The notes: generated by a model not told the origin, from the letters alone. A stretch of 64,000 nt of DNA from Knoellia koreensis (GCF_013041615.1 NZ_JABEPQ010000001.1:798976-862975), one strand, 5' to 3'. Positions 1 through 8,676 are shown, counted from the first letter of the stretch. Made by a program: numbers and translations.

Positions 1-293
1 TCGAGCTGGTGAAGTCACTCATCACGCCCGAGCAGCAGATGAAGTTCGCCGACGCGTTCGGCGTCATGCCGTCGACGACCGAGGGCCTCAAGCAGTTCGG
101 TGAGAAGTACCCGGACAGCAAGGCCTTCGTGGACGGCGCGGCCTACGGGCAGGGACCGGTCAACCTCGCCGGCCTCGACGAGGTCATCGGCAAGTTCAAC
201 AGCCAGCTCGGGACCATGACCGGCACCTCCGGCGACCCGAAGGCATGGCTGTCCGACCTGCAGAAGAACGGCACCGCCGCACTCGCCGGCTGA
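1..293 (+). CDS. Sugar ABC transporter substrate-binding protein, C-terminal fragment
   Basis: The reading frame is open from the window edge (first full codon at base 3) to TGA at 291-293, so only about the last 96 residues are present. The segment ...GVMPSTTEGLKQF... followed by helical Asp/Lys/Trp-containing sequence resembles the C-terminal lobe of extracellular family-1 solute-binding proteins. The assignment rests mainly on context: two MalF/MalG-type permease genes follow in the same direction after about 120 bp. That gap is common after binding-protein genes, which are expressed more strongly than the permeases. The signal peptide, lipobox and ligand-binding residues are outside the window, so the substrate cannot be named. 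Confidence 0.75.
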   Translation, partial: ELVKSLITPEQQMKFADAFGVMPSTTEGLKQFGEKYPDSKAFVDGAAYGQGPVNLAGLDEVIGKFNSQLGTMTGTSGDPKAWLSDLQKNGTAALAG

Positions 294-414
294 CCCGTCC
301 GGCCCGACTCCCCCCGATCGCGGGCGGCGTGCGAACGACCCTCATCTCGCACGCCGTCCGCTCCCACCCGGCCTACCCACCCGGCAGACCCACCCGGCAT
401 ACCCAGGAGAAGTG

Positions 415-1488
415 ATGAGGAGAACCACCCCCGGTGGCAAGGGAATTCGCGGCCGCGAGGGCATCGCCGGATGGCTGTTCGTCAGCCCGATGATCATCAT
501 CCTCGGCCTGTTCCTCGTCATCCCGGTCGTCATGGCCCTGTGGGTGAGCCTCACCAACTGGAACGGCTCGGTGAACCCGTTCCAGGGCGGCCCGGGCGCG
601 CAGTTCGTGGGGGTGCGCAACTACACCGACCTGTTCGCCAAGGACGGCCTGACCCGCTCGAACTTCATGCAGTCGATCGGCAACACGTTCTGGTACGTGC
701 TGTTCGTCGTGCCGCTGCAGACCGCACTCGCGCTCGGCCTGGCGCTGCTGGTCAACACCAAGATGCTCAAGGCCAAGGGCTTCTTCCGCACCGCCTTCTA
801 CTTCCCGTCGGTCACGAGCTCGATCGCGATCTCGACGGTCTTCCTCTTCCTGTTCTCCTCCACCGGTGCCGTCAACGCGCTCCTCGGGGCGATCGGCCTC
901 GGGCAGCCCAACTGGTTCAGCGACTCCCGCGGCCTGGTCCACCTGCTGTTGGGTGCCGTCGGCGTCGACAACCCGTCGTGGGCGCAGGGTGAGGTCCTCG
1001 GGCGCACGCTGTGGGACTGGTTCTCGGGCCCGTCGGTGGCGCTGACGGTCATCATCTTCCTCGTCGTCTGGACGACCTCGGGCACGTTCATGCTGATGTT
1101 CATCGCGGCACTGCAGGACCTGCCGGTCGAGGTCGACGAGGCGGCCGCGCTCGACGGCACGAGCGGCTGGCAGAAGCTGCGCCACGTGACGATCCCGATG
1201 ATCCGGCCCACGCTCTTCCTCGTCATCACCCTCGGCCTCATCGGCACGTGGCAGGTGTTCGACCAGATCTACGTCATGGGCAAGGGCAACCCGGACGGCA
1301 CGACGCTGACCCCGGCCTACCTCAGCTACCAGCAGAGCTTCGGCAACTTCAAGTACGGCTCGGGTGCGGCCATGGCGTTCGTCGTCTTCGCGATCATCGT
1401 CGTCCTCACCCGCATCCAGCGCTGGGCTCTCTCCGACAAGGACGAGCGCCGACCACTCCTGCGCCGGCGGAAGGCGGTCACCCGATGA
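415..1488 (+). CDS. Sugar ABC transporter permease, MalF type
   Basis: Inner-membrane subunit of a carbohydrate importer (binding-protein-dependent transport family). A first hydrophobic segment lies at about residues 18-45 (GWLFVSPMIIILGLF) and further helices follow. The cytoplasmic EAA loop, which contacts the ATPase, is visible at about residues 240-262 (DEAAALDGTSGWQKL..TIPMIRP). A roughly 50-residue segment between two middle helices (about 160-205, Trp-rich) is longer than in many family members. I chose ATG at 415 over the overlapping GTG at 412 because AGGAGA at 405-410 is better spaced from it. The 3' end overlaps the next permease by 4 bp (ATGA), so the two subunits are probably translationally coupled. 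Confidence 0.9.
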   Translation: MRRTTPGGKGIRGREGIAGWLFVSPMIIILGLFLVIPVVMALWVSLTNWNGSVNPFQGGPGAQFVGVRNYTDLFAKDGLTRSNFMQSIGNTFWYVLFVVPLQTALALGLALLVNTKMLKAKGFFRTAFYFPSVTSSIAISTVFLFLFSSTGAVNALLGAIGLGQPNWFSDSRGLVHLLLGAVGVDNPSWAQGEVLGRTLWDWFSGPSVALTVIIFLVVWTTSGTFMLMFIAALQDLPVEVDEAAALDGTSGWQKLRHVTIPMIRPTLFLVITLGLIGTWQVFDQIYVMGKGNPDGTTLTPAYLSYQQSFGNFKYGSGAAMAFVVFAIIVVLTRIQRWALSDKDERRPLLRRRKAVTR

Positions 1489-2336
1489 ACCGCCGCGTCT
1501 CCCCCGTCAAGCAGGTCGTCCTCTACGTGGCGCTGGTGCTCTTCGCGATCCTGTTCATCTACCCGTTCTTCATCCAGATCGCGACGTCGTTCAAGACCGA
1601 CCCCGACGCCGCCGCCCACCCGTTGTCGCTCATCCCGAACCCGTTCGACCTGCACGCGTGGAAGCAGATCTTCGGCCAGGGCTCGGCGTCCGTGCCGTTC
1701 CTCACCTGGATGAAGAACTCGGTCGTCATCGCCGTGGTGGTGACGGTCGCGCGAGTCTTCCTCGACAGCCTCGCCGGATATGCGTTGTCCCGCTTGCGTT
1801 TTCGCGGCCGAGGCTTCGTCTTCGCCGCGCTCCTCGCGGTGATGAGCGTGCCCAGCGTCGCGCTGTTGATCCCCAAGTTCCTCATGGTGAACTACCTCGG
1901 GATCTACGACACCTACACCGCGATGATCCTGCCCCTGATCGTCGACGGCGCGGGCGTCTTCATCATGAAGCAGTTCTTCGACTCGGTGCCAGTCTCCATC
2001 GAGGAGGCGGCCCGCATGGACGGCGCGTCCATCTTCCGCACCTTCTGGTCGGTGGTGCTGCCGATGGCGCGACCGGCGCTGATCACCCTGACGATCCTGT
2101 CGTTCCAGGGGTCGTGGAACGAGTTCACGCACTTCCTCGTGACCACCCAGTCCCTGGAGCACAAGACCCTCGTGACGGGTCTCGCCAGCCTCGTCAGCGG
2201 CCAGCTCGGCACCGGCACGCAGTACCCGCTCAAGCTCGGCGCCGCCCTGCTCACGACGATCCCGGTTGCGGTGATCTTCTTCGCCCTCCAGCGCTACTTC
2301 ATCCGTGGCGCCAACGAGGGCGGCGTCAAGGGCTGA
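1485..2336 (+). CDS. Sugar ABC transporter permease, MalG type
   Basis: Second membrane subunit of the importer, 283 residues and about six helices. An N-terminal transmembrane segment (VLYVALVLFAILFIYPFF) is followed by a periplasmic stretch and the EAA loop at about residues 171-193 (SIEEAARMDGASIFRTF..LPMARP). It ends in GANEGGVKG, a tail typical of MalG-like subunits. The ATG start overlaps the TGA of the upstream permease. No ATP-binding subunit follows: the next gene is on the opposite strand and unrelated. The system therefore probably uses an ATPase encoded elsewhere, as actinobacterial MsiK/SugC-type transporters do. Confidence 0.9.
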   Translation: MNRRVSPVKQVVLYVALVLFAILFIYPFFIQIATSFKTDPDAAAHPLSLIPNPFDLHAWKQIFGQGSASVPFLTWMKNSVVIAVVVTVARVFLDSLAGYALSRLRFRGRGFVFAALLAVMSVPSVALLIPKFLMVNYLGIYDTYTAMILPLIVDGAGVFIMKQFFDSVPVSIEEAARMDGASIFRTFWSVVLPMARPALITLTILSFQGSWNEFTHFLVTTQSLEHKTLVTGLASLVSGQLGTGTQYPLKLGAALLTTIPVAVIFFALQRYFIRGANEGGVKG

Positions 2337-2360
2337 CGTGACCTCCTCGGTCGCCTGGCG

Positions 2361-2819
2361 TCACAGCCGGGGTACGTAGCGCCTGCCCTGGAGGGCGTCG
2401 TGGAGCAACCCGGCGCTGCGCCGGGCGGCGAGCAGCCGCACCCCCTCGGCCTCGAGGTCGCGCAGCACCTCGGCCAGCGCCTCGGCACCGAGGTGGTCGC
2501 CGAGCTCGACGCGCACCTCGCGGTAGGCCTGCCGCATCGCGACCAGCTGCGCGTCGATGTGGCGAGTCGCCAACCAGGCCAACGCGATCGGGTGCCGCCG
2601 CCACGCGGCATACCGCCGGTAGTCGGCCGGGCAGAAGTCGAGCAGCCACGAGACCGCCGGCACCTGCCAGCCCTCCTGCTCCGGGGGCGGCACGAGCGGT
2701 GGCCAGCCGGGCGGGACGGCCGCGGCCCGCGGACGATCGGGTATGCCGCGGGGCCGGCTCCCGTGGTCACCTCGGGGCGCGCTCGACCCGGTTGCGGTGC
2801 CGGGCCGAGCGTCGAACAT
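2361..2819 (-). CDS. LexA-box-controlled protein of unknown function
   Basis: A 152-residue protein without a recognised catalytic motif. The first 45 residues are Pro/Arg/Gly-rich and look disordered; the rest looks helical (WLLDFCPADYRRYAAWRRHP, then a long Ala/Leu/Glu/Arg stretch) and ends RYVPRL. I have a memory of similar WLLD...RYVPRL proteins annotated as hypothetical in other Actinobacteria, but cannot confirm it. The regulation is what stands out. ATG 2819 lies inside a perfect SOS operator (TCGAAC ATGC GTTCGA, 2812-2827), and a TAATAT -10 hexamer on this strand (2832-2827) abuts it, 7 nt before the start. This implies a leaderless, LexA-repressed transcript. The gene is convergent with the upstream ABC permease. 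Confidence 0.75.
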   Translation of the reverse strand: MFDARPGTATGSSAPRGDHGSRPRGIPDRPRAAAVPPGWPPLVPPPEQEGWQVPAVSWLLDFCPADYRRYAAWRRHPIALAWLATRHIDAQLVAMRQAYREVRVELGDHLGAEALAEVLRDLEAEGVRLLAARRSAGLLHDALQGRRYVPRL

Positions 2820-2827
2820 GCGTTCGA
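2812..2827. promoter_or_regulatory. LexA (SOS) operator over a start codon
   Basis: TCGAACATGCGTTCGA is a perfect match to the actinobacterial SOS box form TCGAAC-N4-GTTCGA. Its N4 spacer contains the ATG of the minus-strand gene ending at 2361, and it abuts a minus-strand TAATAT hexamer (2827-2832). A LexA dimer here would cover the transcription start of a leaderless mRNA. Confidence 0.85.
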
Positions 2828-2909
2828 TATTAGGCCATCGCGGCCCCTCGGGTGAACTGCTTCGGAATCCGGTCAGGACCTGACCGGAACGGCTCCTATC
2901 GTCGGTGGC

Positions 2910-3476
2910 ATGACGACGAACCCCACCGCCCAGACCCCGTCCGACCAGAGCCTCACCACTGAGCGCGCCGACCTCGTCGAGACGTTGCGCCGGCACCGCG
3001 ACTTCCTGCGCACCACGGCCGCCGGCCTCACCGATGACCAGGCCCGCACCCGCTCGACCGTGAGCGAGCTGACCGTCGGCGGGCTCATCAAGCACGTCGC
3101 CCAGACCGAGCGGCAGTGGGCGACCTTCATGCGCGAGGGCGCGGGCAGCGCACCCGACATCGACTGGGAGTCCATCGACTGGTCCAACCCGCCCGCGGAG
3201 ATCGCGGCGTTCCAGGACTCCCACCGGATGCTCGAGGACGAGACGCTCGAGGCGCTCCTGGCCGAGTACGCGCAGGTGGGCGAGGAGACCGACTGGCTCG
3301 TGGCCACCCTCGACCTCGACACGCGGTACGACTTGCCGAAGGCCCCGTGGTTCGCGCCGGGCCAGCAGTGGTCGGTGCGCCGGGCGGCCATGCACATCGT
3401 CGCCGAGACCAGCCAGCACGCCGGCCACGCCGACATCATCCGCGAGGCGATCGACGGCCAGAAGACCATGGGCTGA
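2910..3476 (+). CDS. DinB/DUF664 family protein
   Basis: A 188-residue four-helix-bundle protein of the DinB/YfiT superfamily (DUF664 branch; unrelated to DNA polymerase IV). The family's metal-binding histidines are visible: one in the GGLIKHVAQTERQW helix (about residue 57) and a pair near the C-terminus in HIVAETSQHAGHADIIRE (about 161-173). Actinobacterial relatives include mycothiol-dependent enzymes, but nothing here fixes a substrate. No Shine-Dalgarno is visible. The hexamer TATCGT at 2897-2902 lies 7 nt before the ATG and could be the -10 of a leaderless transcript. The gene is divergent from the LexA-box gene, with start codons about 90 bp apart, so SOS control might reach both. Confidence 0.85.
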   Translation: MTTNPTAQTPSDQSLTTERADLVETLRRHRDFLRTTAAGLTDDQARTRSTVSELTVGGLIKHVAQTERQWATFMREGAGSAPDIDWESIDWSNPPAEIAAFQDSHRMLEDETLEALLAEYAQVGEETDWLVATLDLDTRYDLPKAPWFAPGQQWSVRRAAMHIVAETSQHAGHADIIREAIDGQKTMG

Positions 3477-3519
3477 CCCCGGCATACCCAAATCGCGGCA
3501 ACGGAGTTAGCGTGATTTG

Positions 3520-4953
3520 GTGACGCACCCCGCACCCGAGACCACGTCCACCTCCACCACTTCCCAGTCCTCTCCCCCCGACCCCCGGACCCTCGGCCAG
3601 CTGCGCGAGTCCGGCCACGAGAGCAAGCCGCTGCGGCAGGAGATCCGCGACAACCTCGTCGCGAAGCTCGCCGCCGGCGAGGACCCGTGGCCGGGCCTGC
3701 ACGGCTTCGAGGACACGGTGATCCCCCAGCTCGAGCGCGCCCTGCTGGCCGGTCACGACATCGTCCTGCTCGGTGAGCGCGGCCAGGGCAAGACCCGGCT
3801 GCTGCGCAGCCTCGTCGGGCTGCTCGACGAGTGGACGCCCGTCATCGACGGCTCCGAGCTCGGCGAGCACCCCTACTCCCCCATCACCCCCGAGTCGGTC
3901 CGGCGGGTGGCCGAGCTCGGCGACGACCTCCCGGTGACGTGGCGCCACCGCGACGACCGGTATGCCGAGAAGCTCGCCACCCCGGACACCTCGGTCGCCG
4001 ACCTCGTCGGTGACGTCGACCCCATGAAGGTCGCCGAGGGTCGCTCGCTGGGTGACCCCGAGACCATTCACTTCGGGCTGATTCCCCGCAGCCACAGGGG
4101 AATCGTCGCCATCAACGAGCTGCCCGACCTCGCCGAGCGCATCCAGGTCGCAATGCTCAACGTCATGGAGGAGCGCGACATCCAGATCCGCGGCTACGTG
4201 CTGCGGCTGCCGCTCGACGTCCTCGTCGTCGCCAGCGCCAACCCCGAGGACTACACCAACCGCGGGCGCATCATCACCCCGCTCCAGGACCGCTTCGGCG
4301 CCGAGATCCGCACCCACTACCCACGCGAGCTCGAGGCGGAGATGGCCGTGATCCGGCAGGAGGCCGACCTCGTCGCCGAGCTGCCCGACCACCTGGTCGA
4401 GATCCTGGCCCGGTTCACCCGCGGGTTGCGCGAGTCGTCGTCGGTCGACCAGCGATCGGGTGTCTCGGCGCGTTTCGCCATTGCCGGCGCGGAAACCGTT
4501 GCTGCTGCTGCACTTCACCGCGCCACGCGCCAGGGTGAGGACGAGGCTGTCGCCCGCGTCGTCGACCTCGACAGTGCTGTCGAGGTGCTCGGCGGCAAGA
4601 TCGAGTTCGAGACCGGCGAGGAAGGCCGCGAGCAGGACATCCTCACCCACCTGCTGCGCACGGCGATTGCGGAGACCGCCCGCAGCCACCTCGGCGGCAT
4701 CGACCTGGCGCTGCTGGTCTCCGCCCTCGAGGAGGGCGCGACGGTCACCACGGGTGAGCAGGTCACGGCACGGGACGTGCTGGCCGGCCTGCCCGTGCTG
4801 GGCGAGTCCGACCTCTACGACCAGGTCACCGACCGGCTCGGTGCGACGACCGACGGCACGCGCGCAGGCGCCATCGAGCTCGCCCTCGAGGCGCTCTACC
4901 TCGCCCGCCGCATCGACAAGGACAGCGCCGACGGAGAGACGGTCTATGGCTGA
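3520..4953 (+). CDS. MoxR/Mg-chelatase-like AAA+ ATPase
   Basis: AAA+ ATPase of the ChlI/MoxR type, 477 residues, similar as I recall to M. tuberculosis Rv0958. Walker A GERGQGKTR lies at about residues 84-92. The Walker-B position reads GIVAINEL (about 192-199), with Asn where most AAA+ proteins have Asp but with the catalytic Glu kept. Sensor-1 (VASANPED) and an arginine-finger-like PLQDRFGAE follow at about 238-265. It overlaps the following VWA-domain gene by 8 bp. Such pairs act as chaperones that insert metals or remodel partner proteins; the client is unknown. The start is uncertain: GTG 3520 is preferred, TTG 3517 is possible, and neither has a well-placed ribosome site. Confidence 0.85.
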   Translation: MTHPAPETTSTSTTSQSSPPDPRTLGQLRESGHESKPLRQEIRDNLVAKLAAGEDPWPGLHGFEDTVIPQLERALLAGHDIVLLGERGQGKTRLLRSLVGLLDEWTPVIDGSELGEHPYSPITPESVRRVAELGDDLPVTWRHRDDRYAEKLATPDTSVADLVGDVDPMKVAEGRSLGDPETIHFGLIPRSHRGIVAINELPDLAERIQVAMLNVMEERDIQIRGYVLRLPLDVLVVASANPEDYTNRGRIITPLQDRFGAEIRTHYPRELEAEMAVIRQEADLVAELPDHLVEILARFTRGLRESSSVDQRSGVSARFAIAGAETVAAAALHRATRQGEDEAVARVVDLDSAVEVLGGKIEFETGEEGREQDILTHLLRTAIAETARSHLGGIDLALLVSALEEGATVTTGEQVTARDVLAGLPVLGESDLYDQVTDRLGATTDGTRAGAIELALEALYLARRIDKDSADGETVYG

Positions 4954-6964
4954 GCACCGCTCCCGATATGCGCGCTACACCGGTGGCCCCGACCCCCTCG
5001 CGCCGCCGGTCGACCTCGCCGACGCCCTCGACGCGATTGGTGAGGACGTCATGGCGGGCTACTCGGCCGAGCACGCGTTGCGCGAGTACCTGCGCCGCGG
5101 CGGTCGTGACCAGCGTGGCCTCGACGACCTCGCGGCGCGGGTGGCGCAGCGCAAACAGGAGCTGCTGCAACGGCATTCGCTCGACGGCACCATGCGTGAG
5201 GTGCGTGAGCTCCTCGATCGGGCGGTGCTCGAGGAGCGCAAGCAGCTGGCCCGCGACCTCGACGACGAGGCGCGGTTCGCCGAGATGCAGATCGAGAACC
5301 TGCCGCCGTCGACTGCCGGTGCGGTGAGCGAGCTGTCCGGCTACCAGTGGCGGTCGTCGTCGGCGCGAGCGGACTACGAACGGATCAAGGACCTGCTCGG
5401 GCGGGAGGCGCTGGACCAGCGGTTCGCCGGCATGAAGCAGGCGCTCGAGAACGCGAGCGACGAGGACCGTGCCGCGGTCCAGCAGATGCTCGCGGACCTC
5501 AACGACCTGCTCGCGGCACACCGGCGAGGGGACGACACGGCCGAGCAGTTCCGCGAGTTCATGGACAAGCACGGGGACTTCTTTCCCGAGAACCCGCAGG
5601 ACGTCGACGAGCTCATCGACAGCCTGGCCGCCCGGTCCGCCGCCGCGCAGCGCATGCTCAACTCGATGACTCCGGAGCAGCGTGAGGAGCTCATGTCGTT
5701 GTCGGCACAGGCCTTTGGCAGTCCTGCGCTGATGGAGGCACTGTCCGAGCTCGACTCGAACCTGCAGGCGTTGCGACCCGGCGAGGACTGGGGCGGGTCG
5801 GAGCAGTTCGGCGGCTCCGAGGGTCTCGGGCTCGGGGACGGCACCGGGGCGTTCCAGGAGCTGGCATCGCTCGACCAGCTGAGCGAGCAGCTGTCGCAGG
5901 CCTACCCCGGCGCCCGGATGGACGACATCGACCTCGACGCCCTTGCCCGCCTCGTCGGGGAGGACGCCGCCGTCGATGCACGCACGCTGAACGAGCTGGA
6001 GCGCGCGCTGCGGGACTCGGGGCACCTCGGGCGCACGTCCGACGGTCAGCTTCGTCTGTCCCCCAAGGCAATGCGTCAGCTGGGCCGGGCCCTCCTGAGG
6101 GACGTCGCCGAGCGGCTGAGCGGGCGCCAGGGACAACGCGACACCCGCCAGGCCGGAGCCGCAGCCGAACCGAGCGGCGCCACCCGCGAGTGGCAGTTCG
6201 GCGACACCCAGCCGTGGGACGTGACCCGCACCGTCACCAACGCCGTCCTGCGCTCGGCGAGCGAGGGCGCGGACACGCGACACGGCTTACGCCTCGACAT
6301 CCGCGACGTCGAGGTGCAGGAGACCGAGGCACGCTTCCAGGCCGCGGTCGCGCTGCTGGTCGACACGTCGTTCTCGATGGCCATGGACGGGCGGTGGGTG
6401 CCCATGAAACGCACCTCACTGGCGCTGCACCACCTGGTGCAGACGCGGTTCCGCGGCGACCACCTCCAGCTCATCGGGTTCGGGCGCCACGCCGAGGTCA
6501 TGGAGATCGAGCAGCTCACCGCGCTGGAGGCGGAGTGGGCGAAGGGCACGAACCTGCACCACGCGTTGTTGTTGGCGCAGAGGCACTTTCGCAAGCACCC
6601 GACCGCGCAGCCGGTGCTGCTCGTGGTCACCGATGGCGAGCCGACGGCACACCTCGAACCCGACGGCGATGTCTACTTCGACTACCCACCGCACCCGCTG
6701 ACCATCGCCTACACCGTGCGCGAGCTGGACGCCGTGGCCCGGATGGGTGCACAGGCGACGTTCTTCCGGCTCGGTGAGGACCCCGGCCTGGCGCGGTTCA
6801 TCGAGTCGATGGCACGCCGCGTGCAGGGGCGCGTCGTCGCACCCGAGCTCGACGACCTCGGGGCGGCGGTCGTCGGCAGCTACCTGGGGTCGCGGGGCGC
6901 GGGCGGCTCGTACCGGGAGCACTTCGGCGACCTGTTCGGCACGCGCGGCTTCTGGGCCGGCTGA
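4946..6964 (+). CDS. VWA-domain protein, ChlD/Rv0959-like partner of the AAA+ ATPase
   Basis: A 672-residue cytoplasmic protein with no signal peptide. Residues 1-460 are largely helical and charged (Glu/Arg/Gln-rich, probable coiled coils), with a Gly-rich linker near 275-300. The C-terminal von Willebrand A domain keeps an intact MIDAS metal site: DTSFS (about residue 471), the Thr of KGTNLHH (about 533) and Asp of VVTDGEPT (about 562). The ATG overlaps the ATPase stop, so the two are probably coupled in translation and act as a complex like Mg-chelatase I/D subunits or MoxR/VWA chaperones. I chose this start because the longer open frame upstream lies inside the ATPase gene. Confidence 0.88.
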   Translation: MAEHRSRYARYTGGPDPLAPPVDLADALDAIGEDVMAGYSAEHALREYLRRGGRDQRGLDDLAARVAQRKQELLQRHSLDGTMREVRELLDRAVLEERKQLARDLDDEARFAEMQIENLPPSTAGAVSELSGYQWRSSSARADYERIKDLLGREALDQRFAGMKQALENASDEDRAAVQQMLADLNDLLAAHRRGDDTAEQFREFMDKHGDFFPENPQDVDELIDSLAARSAAAQRMLNSMTPEQREELMSLSAQAFGSPALMEALSELDSNLQALRPGEDWGGSEQFGGSEGLGLGDGTGAFQELASLDQLSEQLSQAYPGARMDDIDLDALARLVGEDAAVDARTLNELERALRDSGHLGRTSDGQLRLSPKAMRQLGRALLRDVAERLSGRQGQRDTRQAGAAAEPSGATREWQFGDTQPWDVTRTVTNAVLRSASEGADTRHGLRLDIRDVEVQETEARFQAAVALLVDTSFSMAMDGRWVPMKRTSLALHHLVQTRFRGDHLQLIGFGRHAEVMEIEQLTALEAEWAKGTNLHHALLLAQRHFRKHPTAQPVLLVVTDGEPTAHLEPDGDVYFDYPPHPLTIAYTVRELDAVARMGAQATFFRLGEDPGLARFIESMARRVQGRVVAPELDDLGAAVVGSYLGSRGAGGSYREHFGDLFGTRGFWAG

Positions 6965-7126
6965 GGGCACCACGATCAGGGGCACGGCCCGGTGCGCGCG
7001 CCTGTGAGGGAAGTACGCCTCAGAGCAGGAGGCAGGGACGCGGCACCGGACCGGGCCCGATAGGGAGCATCACGGGGGTCTGCTCCCAGCTCTTGGGTCG
7101 GTCTCGCTCTCCCGGCTCATTCATTT

Positions 7127-7136
7127 GTACTAGTAC
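7127..7136. promoter_or_regulatory. Short palindrome upstream of the SGNH hydrolase
   Basis: GTACTAGTAC is a perfect 10-bp palindrome in the 262-bp gap between the VWA gene and the secreted hydrolase, about 90 bp before the hydrolase start. It could be a repressor site. No regulator gene is adjacent, and palindromes of this length do occur by chance. Confidence 0.25.
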
Positions 7137-7226
7137 GAGTGCACCACTGTCGCAGTCGATCGGCAAGGGCTTGCGCCGCTGCATAGTGTGGAACCGACCA
7201 CTTGGCCGCCTGCCCGAGGGAGTTCG

Positions 7227-8165
7227 ATGATGAGCACCGCGCCGCGCCGCTGGACCCGCGCGCTGACCACCGCCCTGTGGGCGGCCGCCGTCCTGGTGAC
7301 CGGTCCCACCGCCGCATCCGTTGCGGCACAAGGCGACTCGGCTCCGGCAAAGGCCACCAACGCCGCGGCCACGCGCGGGCACGCAGGCGAGCCCGCGGCA
7401 TACGAGCACTATGTCGCCCTCGGCGACTCCTACACCGCCGCGCCGCTCGTGCCGCAGCTGGACATCGCCGGCGGCTGCTACCGCTCGACGAACAACTACC
7501 CGTCCCTCGTCGCGAAGGCGCTCGACATCACCACGTTCGTCGACCGCAGCTGCAGCGGGGCGCAGACCAAGGACATGACCCAGTCCCAGCTCCCCGGCGT
7601 GGCACCGCAGTTCGACGCACTGACACCCGATGTCGACCTCGTGACCGTCAGCATCGGCGGGAACGACTTCACCGTCTTCGGGACGCTCGTCGGCTACTGC
7701 CCGACGCTACGTGCCTCCGACCCGACGGGCACGCCCTGCCGCGACGAGATGCGCAGTGACGGCCGCGACCGGCTGCTCGCCGACGTCCAGCAGACGCGCG
7801 AACGTGTCTCGGCAGTCGTCGCCGCCATCCGCGAGCGATCGCCGAACGCTCGCATCGTCGTCGTCGGTTACCCGCAGATCGCGCCGCGCCAGGGCACCTG
7901 CCCCGACCGCCTGCCCCTGGCCGACGGCGACGTCCGGTATGCCGTCCAGGTCAACAAGCGCCTCACCGACGCCCTGCGTCAGGCGGCCATGAGCAACCAG
8001 GCGGACTACGTCGACGTGTGGTCGGCGAGCCGGGACCACGACATCTGCTCGACCGACCCGTGGATCAACGGCCAGTACACCGATCCCAGCCGGGCGCAGA
8101 ACTACCACCCCTTCGCGAACGAGCAGGTCGCCGTGGCCGGCCTCGTCGAGGACCTGCTGCGCTGA
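7227..8165 (+). CDS. Secreted SGNH/GDSL-type esterase or lipase
   Basis: A 312-residue exported hydrolase. The N-terminus has a Sec-type signal (Arg-rich start, hydrophobic core ALWAAAVLVTGPTAA, likely cleavage near Ala-Ala-Gln at about 34-37). Block I reads VALGDSYTA with the nucleophile Ser at about residue 67. The oxyanion-hole block SIGGNDF is at about 142-148 and the catalytic His block NYHPFANEQ at about 291-299. Paired cysteines in the mature part suggest disulfides, as in actinobacterial secreted lipases. ATG 7227 follows GAGGGA with a 5-nt gap; a second ATG is at 7230. A 51-bp palindromic element lies just after the stop and may end the transcript. The substrate is unknown. Confidence 0.88.
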   Translation: MMSTAPRRWTRALTTALWAAAVLVTGPTAASVAAQGDSAPAKATNAAATRGHAGEPAAYEHYVALGDSYTAAPLVPQLDIAGGCYRSTNNYPSLVAKALDITTFVDRSCSGAQTKDMTQSQLPGVAPQFDALTPDVDLVTVSIGGNDFTVFGTLVGYCPTLRASDPTGTPCRDEMRSDGRDRLLADVQQTRERVSAVVAAIRERSPNARIVVVGYPQIAPRQGTCPDRLPLADGDVRYAVQVNKRLTDALRQAAMSNQADYVDVWSASRDHDICSTDPWINGQYTDPSRAQNYHPFANEQVAVAGLVEDLLR

Positions 8166-8175
8166 CCCTCCCCCG

Positions 8176-8226
8176 CGGTTCGAGGTAATAGCGCCCCCGA
8201 TTCCGGCGCACTATTACCTCGAACCG
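8176..8226. repeat. 51-bp palindromic element, copy 1 (terminator-like)
   Basis: The outer arms CGGTTCGAGGTAATAG (8176-8191) and CTATTACCTCGAACCG (8211-8226) are perfect inverted repeats of 16 bp. The inner part GCGCC...GGCGC pairs further with one bulged base, leaving a CCCGATTCC loop. It starts 10 bp after the SGNH hydrolase stop, where it could act as a terminator. It aligns without gaps to copies at 48692-48742 (reverse orientation, 46/51 identical) and 63123-63173 (39/51). Confidence 0.9.
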
Positions 8227-8304
8227 ACTGCCGTCGACGCCCAGCAGCCCCACCCGTCACAGCCGCCGAAGCGAGCCTTCTGCGCTGGTCATAGGGTGTC
8301 CGAC

Positions 8305-8676
8305 ATGTCCGTTGTCGAACACCACAAGCTCGTCCGCGACCGGGTGCCGCAGCTCATCCGGTCCCGCGGCAGCGAGCCGATCACCCGCAGCCTCTCCCCC
8401 GACGAGTACCGCACCGCGCTGCTCGCCAAGCTCGTCGAGGAGGCCCAGGAGCTGCGTGATGCCACCGAAGCCGAGCGGCTGCCCGAGCTGGCCGACGTGT
8501 GGGAGGTCCTCACCAGCCTCCTCACCGAGCTCGACTTCTCCCTCGACGACGTGTCGCTGGCCGCGCAGTTCAAGCGCACCGTTCGTGGCGGTTTCGACGA
8601 GCGGGTCTTCCTCGTGACCACCTCCGACGACTCGGACCTCCGCGAGACCGACGAGCAGGAGCCCGTCCCCGCCTGA
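8305..8676 (+). CDS. MazG-like all-alpha NTP pyrophosphatase (COG4997 type)
   Basis: A 123-residue protein of the all-alpha NTP pyrophosphohydrolase fold, thought to hydrolyse non-canonical nucleotides. The N-terminus KLVRDRVPQLIRSRG is typical of the COG4997 group. The metal-binding acidic residues are in KLVEEAQELRDA (EExxEL, about residues 44-54) and ELADVWEVL (ExxD, about 60-68). ATG 8305 is preferred to GTG 8296 because AGGG at 8293-8296 gives an 8-nt gap. The gene is convergent with aconitase, and a 35-bp palindrome lies between them. Confidence 0.85.
   Translation: MSVVEHHKLVRDRVPQLIRSRGSEPITRSLSPDEYRTALLAKLVEEAQELRDATEAERLPELADVWEVLTSLLTELDFSLDDVSLAAQFKRTVRGGFDERVFLVTTSDDSDLRETDEQEPVPA

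Noticed and set aside
2326-2770. Alternative minus-strand frames in the LexA-box gene region
   Set aside because: They are Arg/Pro/Ala-rich shadows; the chosen frame has balanced composition and starts at the SOS-box ATG.
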